From positions 93,110 through 157,109 of the forward strand of contig NZ_BMGC01000007.1 of the NCBI RefSeq assembly GCF_014639795.1: a stretch of DNA of 64,000 bases. The letters are read 5' to 3'. Below the pieces are notes generated by a model. That model searched no databases and was not told the DNA's origin. It saw only the letters and a list, made by a program, of their open reading frames with translations. Within the stretch, counting starts at the first letter, position 1. The number at the start of each line of letters is the position of its first letter. The position numbers and the translations under genes are program-made. Positions 14,680 to 22,567 of the stretch are shown piece after piece. This DNA comes from Gordonia jinhuaensis (GTDB lineage: Bacteria > Actinomycetota > Actinomycetes > Mycobacteriales > Mycobacteriaceae).

Positions 14680-15909
14680 TCACACGTGCCCGTCGGCCAC
14701 CGGTACCTCGGCGGTGTCGGTGGTGATCGACGGACGCTGCTCGGGGTCGGGGCCCAGGCCCGCATACGCACGGCCCATTCGGCGGATGAACTGGTACACG
14801 CCGTCCTCATCGGGGGCGAGCGGACCGGCGATCGCGAACGGCGAGGCCAGACCGCGCTGCACTGATTCGCATGCCGTCCAGTCCTGTCGGTTGGTCAGAT
14901 CCCAGAAGTCGACGGCGTATGCACCGTCGAAACCCGCGCGCTCCGCGGCCGCGACGGGAAAGGCCCATGAACACTCCACGAACGTCGACTCCGGCGTCAG
15001 TGGCCGCAGCGTATGGGTCATCACATAATCCGGATGCAGACTGATGAGGATGTTCGGGAAACACACGGCGTACATCACCGTGCGCATCCGGGTCTCGTCG
15101 AGTCCGGGGATCGGCACGCCACCCGAGCGCCCGTCCAGCGACATGGTCTGCGCGCGATCGTCGAGATCCATCCACCCGCCGATCCACTCACCGTCGGTGT
15201 CAACGTTCTCGCCGCTGTCGGGTGGGCTCACCCGACACAACTCCGGGTGGATCGACGGGCAGTGGTAGCACTCCTGGTAGTTCTCGATGATCACCTTCCA
15301 GTTGGCGGCGATCTCGTAGGAGTGAGTGGCAACGGTGCGCAACTCCTCGGGTCGGTATGGCGCGACCACACTCTCGAGGTCACGCACGTGATCGTCGAAA
15401 TCGCCTGCGTCGCCGGATGGGTCGACGAAGATCCAGCCGTGCCAGTCGGTCACCGCGATCGGGACCAGGCCGAACTCGCTCTTGTCGAACCCGGCCACGT
15501 CACGAAAACCCGGGGCATTGCGCAGTCCACCGTCGAGTTTGAACGACCACGCGTGATACGGGCAGACGATCGAACGTCGTTGTGCAGTACCGCCACACGG
15601 GATGAGTTCGTGAGCGCGGTGGCGGCAGTAGTTGGCGTAGGCGCGGATCTGTTCATCCTCGTCGCGCACCAGCAGCACTCCCCCGGCACCGGTCTGCACC
15701 GAGAGCTGACTGCCGACTCGCGGGAGTTTGTCGGCGGTGGCCACACACATCCAGCCGGAGAAGATGTTGGCCTGCTCCCAGTCGAGGACCTCAGGACTGG
15801 TGTAGGCCGCCGGCGGCAGCATGCGGGCCTGTTCGAAGGGTGCGTAGGCGCGTGCCACCTCGTCGGCGCGCAGGGGCGCCGGGACGCCGCGCAGTGCTGG
15901 TGTGCTCAC
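14680..15909 (-). CDS. Rieske non-haem iron oxygenase, quaternary-ammonium type (GbcA/CntA-like alpha subunit)
   Basis: A 409-residue ring-hydroxylating-type oxygenase. The Rieske cluster ligands are C95-x-H97 and C116-x2-H119 (CRHRAH, CPYHAW). The catalytic iron site reads NYQECYHCPSIH, that is E213-x2-H216-x4-H221. A Glu takes the place of the bridging Asp found in most Rieske oxygenases, as in carnitine and glycine-betaine oxygenases. It therefore probably cleaves an N-methylated quaternary or tertiary amine, releasing formaldehyde or an amine. No dedicated reductase is adjacent; the one at 11432-12406 is a candidate. It heads leftward 51 bases after the transporter genes and may share their transcript. 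Confidence 0.85.
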   Translation of the reverse strand: MSTPALRGVPAPLRADEVARAYAPFEQARMLPPAAYTSPEVLDWEQANIFSGWMCVATADKLPRVGSQLSVQTGAGGVLLVRDEDEQIRAYANYCRHRAHELIPCGGTAQRRSIVCPYHAWSFKLDGGLRNAPGFRDVAGFDKSEFGLVPIAVTDWHGWIFVDPSGDAGDFDDHVRDLESVVAPYRPEELRTVATHSYEIAANWKVIIENYQECYHCPSIHPELCRVSPPDSGENVDTDGEWIGGWMDLDDRAQTMSLDGRSGGVPIPGLDETRMRTVMYAVCFPNILISLHPDYVMTHTLRPLTPESTFVECSWAFPVAAAERAGFDGAYAVDFWDLTNRQDWTACESVQRGLASPFAIAGPLAPDEDGVYQFIRRMGRAYAGLGPDPEQRPSITTDTAEVPVADGHV

Positions 15910-15960
15910 GTGGTACTCCTGATGTCGTTGTGTCTGTGGTGTTTTGTTGCGGTGGTGGTT

Positions 15961-16833
15961 TCACGCCTCGCCGGCGAAGACACTCAGATCGGCTCCATTG
16001 CCGCTTCTACGTCCCAGCCAACGGAATACGGCGAACCCGAGCGCGATCGCGATCATGGCCGCCGCGAGCAGGATGGTGGCCAGGGCGTTGAGCGCCGGTG
16101 TCGGTGAGGATCGTGCCGAGTTGTAGATGAGCACCGAGATCGGCTCCGTGTCGGCGCTGCCCGACAGGTAGCGTACGAGTACGAAGTCGTCGATCACGTC
16201 GGCGAACACCAGCACCGCGCTGGCCACGATCGCCGGTGCCAGCATCGGCAGGATCACCCGCAGCTGCGCCTGTAGCGGTGACGCCCCCAGATCCATTGCG
16301 GCTTCCTCGTATTGCGTGCCGATGGTGGCCAGCCGCGAGCGGACCAACACCGCCGGATACGACAGCTGGAAGGTCACCAGTCCGATGACCTGCGCGGAGG
16401 TACCCAGGCTCACCGGCAGGGCCAGGTTGGTCACCACGAACAGGATCGCCACTGCGAGCAAAGTTTCGGGGACCACGAACGAGATCAGGGTGATCCCGTT
16501 GACGCCCGAGGGAATCCGACCGCGCCACCGGTCGAGCCCGATACCGAGCGCAGCCCCCAGCGGGACGGTGATCAGCGTCGTCAGCAGGCCCAGCCAGAGG
16601 GTCTGCACGATCGCCGAGTGCAACGTGTCGTTACCGAGCACCGACTGGTCGGACCCGAAATACCACCGGGTCGAGAAGCCCTGCCAGACCGACCGCGAGC
16701 GACCGCTGTTGAACGAGAACAGGATCGCGATGACGATCGGCAGAAGCGACCACAGCAGGTAGAACGCGGTGATCGTGGCGAGTACCCGCGGCTTGCGCCA
16801 CGGGTCATCCCACCAGCGTCGAATCCAGGTCAC
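15961..16833 (-). CDS. ABC transporter permease, PotC-like
   Basis: A 290-residue inner-membrane permease of the spermidine/putrescine class with six predicted membrane spans (first at FYLLWSLLPIVIAILFSF). The coupling loop has the EAA motif EAAMDLGASPLQAQLRVILP. The GTG at 16833 is chosen because GAGGAG ends six bases upstream and a longer reading frame begins inside potB with a Cys-rich, unlikely peptide. The gene overlaps the control signals of potB, which stops 10 bases upstream, so the two are one unit. It belongs with 16844-17842, 17846-19075 and the ATPase at 20590-21789. Confidence 0.9.
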   Translation of the reverse strand: MTWIRRWWDDPWRKPRVLATITAFYLLWSLLPIVIAILFSFNSGRSRSVWQGFSTRWYFGSDQSVLGNDTLHSAIVQTLWLGLLTTLITVPLGAALGIGLDRWRGRIPSGVNGITLISFVVPETLLAVAILFVVTNLALPVSLGTSAQVIGLVTFQLSYPAVLVRSRLATIGTQYEEAAMDLGASPLQAQLRVILPMLAPAIVASAVLVFADVIDDFVLVRYLSGSADTEPISVLIYNSARSSPTPALNALATILLAAAMIAIALGFAVFRWLGRRSGNGADLSVFAGEA

Positions 16834-16843
16834 GGTGCACTCC

Positions 16844-17842
16844 TCACATCGCGAATCCGTCGGACCGGGAGACCGATCGGATGTAGTACAGCATCGGCAA
16901 CAGGCACACCAGCAGCACGAGGAGCACAAATGCGCCCGCCTGCCCGGTCTGTCCGGGCGTCAGGACCGTCTCGTTGATGAGGTTGCCCACCATCGATGTG
17001 CGCGGTGATCCCGAGAGCAGGTCGTTGGTGAAGTAGTCCCCCAGCATCGGCAACGAGGTGAGCAGAAGGCTGGCGATAATGATGGGTCGCGTCATCGGCA
17101 GGGTGACACGGAAGAACGCATCGGTGCGACTGGCCCCGAGGTCGCGCGCCGCCTCGATCGCCAAGTCGGGCAGCCGGCTCAATCCGGCGACCAGCGGCAC
17201 CACCATGTAGGGCACATATCCGTAGACCAGACCGAGGATCACCACGAACGCACGTCCGGAGAGCCAGTCGATATGGGTCGGCAGCAGTCCACCCAGACTC
17301 AGCACCTTGTTGACCAGTCCGTCGACGGCGAGCAGATTCACCCACGCGAGCATCCGCATCATGTAGCTGATCCAGAACGGCGCGATGAGCAACGCCAGCA
17401 ACGGCCCTCGCCACCGGCCGGCAAGTCGCGCGACGAAGTAGGCGATCGGCAGCGCGACGAACACGCACACCACACTCGCCACCGCCACGTAGACCAGGGT
17501 GCGCAGCAGGGCCGGCCCGAAGATGCCTTCGGGGCCGACGATGTGTCGCAACACGTAGGTGAACTGCGCGGGATCCCAATAGCGCGGATCCCATTCCGGT
17601 GCCGCGGTGCGGAAGACCGGGTCGACATGTCCGAACACGACGGCGAGGACCACGTAGAGCGGTGCGATGAAAAATGCCAGCAACCACAGCGTCCCCGGCA
17701 TCGCGAACGCGACACCCAGGTCCAGGCGCCGTCCGTGCCGTCGGCTTCGACGGCGCCCGTGCGGCCGCGCCTGCGTGGGTCCGTCGGTCGCAGCAGCAGT
17801 ATCAGGCGGTGACGTGCTCGCCACGTCGGGCTCGACGCTCAT
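16844..17842 (-). CDS. ABC transporter permease, PotB-like
   Basis: A 332-residue permease. A hydrophilic, Arg-rich N-terminus of about 45 residues precedes the first span (AMPGTLWLLAFFIAPLYVVLAV). The EAA loop is EAARDLGASRTDAFFRVTLP near residue 235. Partner of the PotC-like permease downstream, and starts three bases after the binding-protein gene. The substrate class is positively charged polyamine-like or betaine-like molecules, by family; the neighbouring oxygenases suggest a methylated amine. Confidence 0.9.
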   Translation of the reverse strand: MSVEPDVASTSPPDTAAATDGPTQARPHGRRRSRRHGRRLDLGVAFAMPGTLWLLAFFIAPLYVVLAVVFGHVDPVFRTAAPEWDPRYWDPAQFTYVLRHIVGPEGIFGPALLRTLVYVAVASVVCVFVALPIAYFVARLAGRWRGPLLALLIAPFWISYMMRMLAWVNLLAVDGLVNKVLSLGGLLPTHIDWLSGRAFVVILGLVYGYVPYMVVPLVAGLSRLPDLAIEAARDLGASRTDAFFRVTLPMTRPIIIASLLLTSLPMLGDYFTNDLLSGSPRTSMVGNLINETVLTPGQTGQAGAFVLLVLLVCLLPMLYYIRSVSRSDGFAM

Positions 17843-17845
17843 GTC

Positions 17846-19075
17846 TCACACCCCCGCCTTGAACGACTGCCACACGGTGTGCCAGGCGGCATCATTGGCC
17901 GGGGCGAGTTCCAGCAGCCGGTACCCGCCGGTGAACCAGTCCTCACGCACCGCCGCCTGCGACAGGCTCTGCGGCAGATATCCCTGTGCGACGAGGGTGT
18001 TGGTGTCGAGAGTGCGCTGCGGGGGCTGATATCCGATGCTGGAGAAGTTCTTCGTGGCATTGTCGGTGTCGAGCATGTGCTGCAGAAACAGATGTGCGAG
18101 CACCGGGTTCTTCCCGCCGCGCATCACCACCATCAGGTCGTTGTCGACCAAACCCTTGCCATCCTCGGGGAACCAGTACCGGAGGATGTCGGCGGATTGC
18201 CCCTTGGGCAGGTAGTACTGCGCGTTGACGGCATCACCCGACCACATCTGCGAGATGCCGAGCTGACCTGCGGGCAACTGGGTGTACATATCCGAGGTGA
18301 CCTTGGGGTTGGTCGCATTCTTCATATCCGACAGCCCCTGTGCCACCTTGTCGAGGTTCTGCTTCGAATCGGTGTTGACGTCATCGATTCCGTCACGCAG
18401 CAACACCATCGCCATGGCCGTGTGCCAGTCGTCGATCAGCCCGACCTTGTTCTTGTACGCCGGATTCCACAACGACTCGTACGGATTGCTCAGCGTCGAG
18501 ATGTCCTCACCGATAGCGTCGGAGCTCCAGGCGATGCCGGTGGTGTACACGGTGTAGGGCACCGTATAGCGCCACTGCTGGTCGTACCACGGGTTGGTGA
18601 ACGTCGGCCACACATTGTCGATGTTGCTCAGATAGGTGTGGTTGAGCGGACGGATCAGCTTGGCCGTCACCAGTTTCGAGATCTGGTCGTAGCTGGGGAT
18701 GTAGACGTCGAAGGGAACCGCGCCGGTACGGATCTTGGCGATCGACTCGTCGGCGTCGTTGAAGGTCGAGACCTCCACCTTGACCTTGTACCGCTCTTCG
18801 AAACTCTTCACCACATCGGGTGCGATGTAGTCAGGATAGTTGTAGACGAGCAACGGCCCTTTCTCGGGTGCGAGTCCGTCGGCGATCGGCTGGTTGTCCG
18901 AGGCGATCGGCCACGTCACCGGGTGATCGGGGGAGGCGAGAGTCAGAGTCGTGGCGGTGGCGGAGTCACCACGCTTTGCGCATCCCTGCAGCGTGGCCGA
19001 GAGCACCGGCGCGCTTATTCCGAGAAGTGCTGCTGCGCGGAGGAATTCGCGCCTACTGGTCCGTGGCGACGGCAT
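17846..19075 (-). CDS. ABC transporter substrate-binding lipoprotein, PotD-like, Tat-exported
   Basis: A 409-residue extracellular solute-binding protein. The N-terminus carries a twin-arginine motif (SRREFLRAA, R8-R9) and a lipobox ending at C32 (ATLQGC), so it is folded inside, exported by Tat and lipid-anchored. The mature domain has polyamine-binding-protein features (LLVYNYPDYIAPDVVKSFEERY; FDVYIPSYDQISKL; YYLPKGQSADILRYWFPEDGKG). It begins the leftward transporter operon and is divergent from the aminotransferase gene. The 141-base gap between them holds a proposed TetR site. Confidence 0.92.
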   Translation of the reverse strand: MPSPRTSRREFLRAAALLGISAPVLSATLQGCAKRGDSATATTLTLASPDHPVTWPIASDNQPIADGLAPEKGPLLVYNYPDYIAPDVVKSFEERYKVKVEVSTFNDADESIAKIRTGAVPFDVYIPSYDQISKLVTAKLIRPLNHTYLSNIDNVWPTFTNPWYDQQWRYTVPYTVYTTGIAWSSDAIGEDISTLSNPYESLWNPAYKNKVGLIDDWHTAMAMVLLRDGIDDVNTDSKQNLDKVAQGLSDMKNATNPKVTSDMYTQLPAGQLGISQMWSGDAVNAQYYLPKGQSADILRYWFPEDGKGLVDNDLMVVMRGGKNPVLAHLFLQHMLDTDNATKNFSSIGYQPPQRTLDTNTLVAQGYLPQSLSQAAVREDWFTGGYRLLELAPANDAAWHTVWQSFKAGV

Positions 19076-19165
19076 AGCGGAACCTCATCTGGCCGGACGG
19101 GAAGATCCCGTATCGCGAGTGTTGTGTCAGGCATCTGCGGCATCTAAGCTCGCCGAGAAGGCACC

Positions 19166-19185
19166 GACTGAACGCTCAGTCAATC
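19166..19185. promoter_or_regulatory. Proposed TetR operator, copy 1
   Basis: GACTGAACGCTCAGTCAATC contains a perfect inverted repeat GACTGA-ACGC-TCAGTC. It sits between the divergent binding-protein and aminotransferase genes. Fourteen of the first 17 positions are identical to the site at 22516-22535 next to the TetR gene, so both are probably bound by that regulator. Confidence 0.6.
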
Positions 19186-19216
19186 TAACTTCTCCCGTCA
19201 CTCCGGAGGTTTCGCG

Positions 19217-20593
19217 ATGGTTACGTCTATGTCAGCTTCGGCAACACTCGACGCGGCCATCGCGTCGGAGAGCGACATCTTCATCCGTCGTCAGCCACGC
19301 GGCTCCGCGCTCGGCACCGCGGCCACCGACGTGCTCGCCGGCGGTGCCACGTCGAGTTGGCAGATCGCCGATCCCCAGCCGGTGTGGCTCGATCACGGTG
19401 CGGGCGGGCATATCTGGGATGTGGACGGCAACGAGTACGTGGATCTGCACGGCGGGTACGGCGCCGGGATCGCCGGTCATGCCCATCCGGCGATCGTCGC
19501 CGCGGTCACCGAACAGGTCTCCCGGGGCACGCACTTCGCTCAGCCGACCGAGGACGCCCTGTGGGTGGCCCGGTCGCTCGCGCAGCGATACGACCTGCCG
19601 CTGTGGCGATTCGCCAACTCCGGAACCGAGGCGACCATGGATGCGGTACATCTGATGCGGGCGGTCACCGGCCGCGACATGATCATCAAGGTCGAGGGCT
19701 GCTATCACGGCCACCACGACTCCGTTCAGGTGTCGGTGAGTCCAGACCTCGACGAAGCCGGTCCGGCGCACCGGCCCGAGAGCGTGCCATCGAGTACCGG
19801 CATACCCACGGCGATCACCGAGCTCACCCGCATCGTCGGCTTCAACGATCTCGACGCGGTGCGACGAATTCTCGACGAGAACCCCGGGCAGGTGGCGGGG
19901 ATGATCGTGGAGCCGGTGATGATGAACGCCGGCATCATCACCCCCGAGCCCGGCTACCTCGCCGGGTTGCGCGACACACTGCACTCGGCGGGGGCGTTAC
20001 TCACATTCGACGAGGTCAAGACCGGTTTCACCGCCGGTCCCGGCGGTGCCACCGCCCGCTTCGGTGTCCGTCCCGACATCATCTGTCTCGCGAAGTCACT
20101 CGGCGGTGGGCTCTCCACCGCAGCCATCGGCGGTACATCCGACGTCATGTCCGCCATCGCCGATGGCATCTACGAACAGGTGGGCACGTTCAACGGCAAT
20201 CCACTGGCGATGGCCGCGGCGCGCGCCAACGTCTACCAAGTTCTCGACGACTCCGCATACCGCCACCTCGCCGACCTCGCCGCACACGCCAGTGCGGCGA
20301 TCACCGACGTCATCGCCGCACACGGACTGGCGTGGCATGTGAAGTCGGTGGGCGCCAAGGGATGTGTGATCTTCTCCCCCACCCCGGTGACCGACTATCG
20401 CGAGTTCTTACAACTCGACGACCGCTGGGGACAGCTGCACTGGCTGATACAGCACAACGGCGGCGTCTTTCTGCCACCATGGGGCAAGGTCGAACAGTGG
20501 TTGCTCTCCGTGGCCCACACCCACGCCGACGTGGATCGTCTCGTCACCAATTTCGAACGCCTGGCGGTCATCGCCGAGGAGGTACTCGCATGA
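19217..20593 (+). CDS. Class III PLP-dependent aminotransferase (HemL-like fold)
   Basis: A 458-residue fold-type I enzyme. The PLP Lys is K293 in IICLAKSLGGGLS, with the cofactor-binding segments NSGTEATMDAVHLMRA and LTFDEVKTGF (Asp to pyridine nitrogen). It resembles glutamate-1-semialdehyde aminomutase in its opening, but the context (transport ATPase overlapping its stop, TetR control) argues for a catabolic transaminase or aminomutase and against haem synthesis. It could remove a primary amine after demethylation of the imported substrate. The ATG at 19217 is preferred because GGAGG ends nine bases before it; ATG 19229 is an alternative. Confidence 0.85.
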   Translation: MVTSMSASATLDAAIASESDIFIRRQPRGSALGTAATDVLAGGATSSWQIADPQPVWLDHGAGGHIWDVDGNEYVDLHGGYGAGIAGHAHPAIVAAVTEQVSRGTHFAQPTEDALWVARSLAQRYDLPLWRFANSGTEATMDAVHLMRAVTGRDMIIKVEGCYHGHHDSVQVSVSPDLDEAGPAHRPESVPSSTGIPTAITELTRIVGFNDLDAVRRILDENPGQVAGMIVEPVMMNAGIITPEPGYLAGLRDTLHSAGALLTFDEVKTGFTAGPGGATARFGVRPDIICLAKSLGGGLSTAAIGGTSDVMSAIADGIYEQVGTFNGNPLAMAAARANVYQVLDDSAYRHLADLAAHASAAITDVIAAHGLAWHVKSVGAKGCVIFSPTPVTDYREFLQLDDRWGQLHWLIQHNGGVFLPPWGKVEQWLLSVAHTHADVDRLVTNFERLAVIAEEVLA

Positions 20594-21789
20594 TCACCAA
20601 CGACGCCACGGCACCGACAGGCACTCCCCCGGGCGCACTGAGCCTGCGCGGAATACACAAGTCCTACGGCGAGGCGACGGCCGTCGCCGGCATCGACCTC
20701 GACATCGCCGCCGGTGAATTCTGTTCTCTTCTAGGCGCTTCCGGATGTGGCAAGACGACGACACTGCGCATGATCGCCGGCTTCGAGCGACCAGACGCCG
20801 GCACCATCACACTCGACGGCCGCGACATCACCGCATCGCCGCCACATCGGCGCGCGGTCAACACGGTGTTCCAGAACTATGCACTGTTCCCACTGATGAC
20901 CGTCGCCGACAACGTCGCCTTCGGCCTGAAATACCGACGCGTGCGTGGTGCCGAGGCACGACGCCGCGTGGCCGAGGCACTCGACATCGTTCAGTTGCGC
21001 GCCCATGCCGATCGCCGGCCCGCCCAGCTCTCCGGCGGTCAGCAACAGCGTGTGGCGCTGGCCCGCGCACTGGTGTTGCGGCCGGCGGTCCTGCTGCTCG
21101 ACGAGCCGATGGGGGCACTCGACGCCGCACTGCGCGCACAGTTGCAACTCGAGCTGCGATCGTTACAACGTTCGCTGGGAACCACATTCGTCCACGTGAC
21201 CCACGATCAGCAGGAGGCACTGTCGATGAGTGACCGGGTGGCGGTGATGGCCGACGGCGTGATCCATCAGGTGGGTACGCCGCATGAGGTCTACACCGCA
21301 CCGGCGACGGCATATGTGGCCCGATTCATCGGTCACGCAAGCCTTGTCGAGGCGACCGTGCTACGGGTCGATTCCGAACACGCGGTCTGTGAGGCGTTCG
21401 GCACGCTCGTCCATGCCCGAGCGGCCACCGGACTGTCCGCGGGGCCTGCCACCCTGATGATCCGCCCCGAGCAGATCACCCTGCGCGACCGTGGCGCGCC
21501 CGTGGACGCCGATCACAATCGGGTGGATGCCGTGGTCACCGACGTGGTGTACCTGGGGTCGAGTTCACAGGTGCACACACGCACCCCCGACGGCACGCGA
21601 CTGACCGTGGAGGTCACCAACTCGGCCGCACCCGTATCACTGACCACCGGTTCCCCGGTGCAGTGTTCGTTCACTCGCGACGCGGTACGGCTGTTGCCCG
21701 ACGACGTCGCGGCACGACCTCAGACCGACGCTCAGCTCGCCGAACGCATCAACCGCGGTAACTCGACGTCCAGCGCGGTCTCGGCATAG
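20590..21789 (+). CDS. ABC transporter ATP-binding protein, PotA-like
   Basis: A 399-residue ATPase of the Pot family: Walker A GASGCGKTTTLRMI (about residue 43), Q-loop FQNYALFPLMT, signature LSGGQQQRVALARAL, Walker B LLLDEPMGALD and a C-terminal TOBE domain from about residue 270. It energises the PotBCD-like parts encoded leftward from 19075. The ATG overlaps the aminotransferase stop (ATGA), so the importer is split over two divergent transcripts with the TetR site between them. Its last 58 bases overlap the convergent TetR gene. Confidence 0.92.
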   Translation: MITNDATAPTGTPPGALSLRGIHKSYGEATAVAGIDLDIAAGEFCSLLGASGCGKTTTLRMIAGFERPDAGTITLDGRDITASPPHRRAVNTVFQNYALFPLMTVADNVAFGLKYRRVRGAEARRRVAEALDIVQLRAHADRRPAQLSGGQQQRVALARALVLRPAVLLLDEPMGALDAALRAQLQLELRSLQRSLGTTFVHVTHDQQEALSMSDRVAVMADGVIHQVGTPHEVYTAPATAYVARFIGHASLVEATVLRVDSEHAVCEAFGTLVHARAATGLSAGPATLMIRPEQITLRDRGAPVDADHNRVDAVVTDVVYLGSSSQVHTRTPDGTRLTVEVTNSAAPVSLTTGSPVQCSFTRDAVRLLPDDVAARPQTDAQLAERINRGNSTSSAVSA

Positions 21790-22373
21790 GACATGGCCAT
21801 CTCATAGGCCACCGCGGGGGTCACCTCCGAGTCGGCGAGAGCGCACTGGATGGCCAGTCCGTCGAGCAGTGCGGTGAACGTGAGTGCGAAGTAGCGCGCG
21901 TTGACCTCGGGAATCTCACCCGACTCGATCCCCTCGCGGACCACGTCTTCGAGAAGGGCACGCCACTTGGTGTCCTGGAGCTTGCGCACCGCGGCGATCT
22001 CCGGATGCCTTGTGGCCATGGCCCATACGTCGAGCCACAGACCCCAATCACCCGGTGACTCGTCATCGGCCCGCGCCACGCAGCATGAGCTGACGATGCG
22101 GTCGATGCGGTCGGCGAATGCCGGCGCATTCGACATCGTCTCCGACATCGCGCGGTAGAACTCCTCCTCGTAGAGGGTCAGTGCTTCCACGAGCAACCGG
22201 TCGCGAGTACCGAAGTAGTAGATGACCAGCGCCGAGGAGACTTCAGATCGTTTGGCGACATCGGCGATACGCGTGTCGGCGAACCCACGCTCACACATCA
22301 GTTCGGCTGCCGCGGCGAGAATGCTGCGACGACGTTCTTCGTTGTCCTTGGTCGCACTTGCCGCCTCGGCCAT
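21732..22373 (-). CDS. TetR-family regulator of the amine/acyl-CoA locus
   Basis: A 213-residue TetR protein. The helix-turn-helix is ADTRIADVAKRSEVSSALVIYYFGTRDRLLVEA near residues 30-62. Start at 22373 is chosen because the domain begins about 15 residues later, as usual; an upstream in-frame GTG-type start would add 29 unusual residues. It is divergent from the acyl-CoA synthetase gene, and a palindromic site lies between them at 22516-22535, matched by another before the transporter and aminotransferase genes. A specific regulator of both units is the simplest reading; the inducer is unknown. Confidence 0.88.
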   Translation of the reverse strand: MAEAASATKDNEERRRSILAAAAELMCERGFADTRIADVAKRSEVSSALVIYYFGTRDRLLVEALTLYEEEFYRAMSETMSNAPAFADRIDRIVSSCCVARADDESPGDWGLWLDVWAMATRHPEIAAVRKLQDTKWRALLEDVVREGIESGEIPEVNARYFALTFTALLDGLAIQCALADSEVTPAVAYEMAMSYAETALDVELPRLMRSAS

Positions 22374-22515
22374 CGACTTCCCATCCCTACTGGACCGCCG
22401 CGCGATCAGCACGGCGGTCGACTGTGAAATGCGTTGCACTACAGAGACTTCTACGGACAAGATTTCACACGCTTGTCACACGCCACATATTGCACGCACT
22501 ATATCACGGTGATTC

Positions 22516-22535
22516 GATTGAACAGTCAGTCAAAG
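22516..22535. promoter_or_regulatory. Proposed TetR operator, copy 2
   Basis: GATTGAACAGTCAGTCAAAG shares TGAAC-N2-TCAGTCAA with copy 1 at 19166-19185. It lies 33 bases before the acyl-CoA synthetase start and 143 bases before the divergent TetR start. Confidence 0.6.
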
Positions 22536-22567
22536 AGCTGACGATCCGACCGATCCCCGGGGGCAGC

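Noticed and set aside
19217..20593. HemL (glutamate-1-semialdehyde aminomutase) in haem synthesis
   Set aside because: Similar fold, but the gene is coupled to a transporter ATPase under TetR control, with no haem genes nearby.
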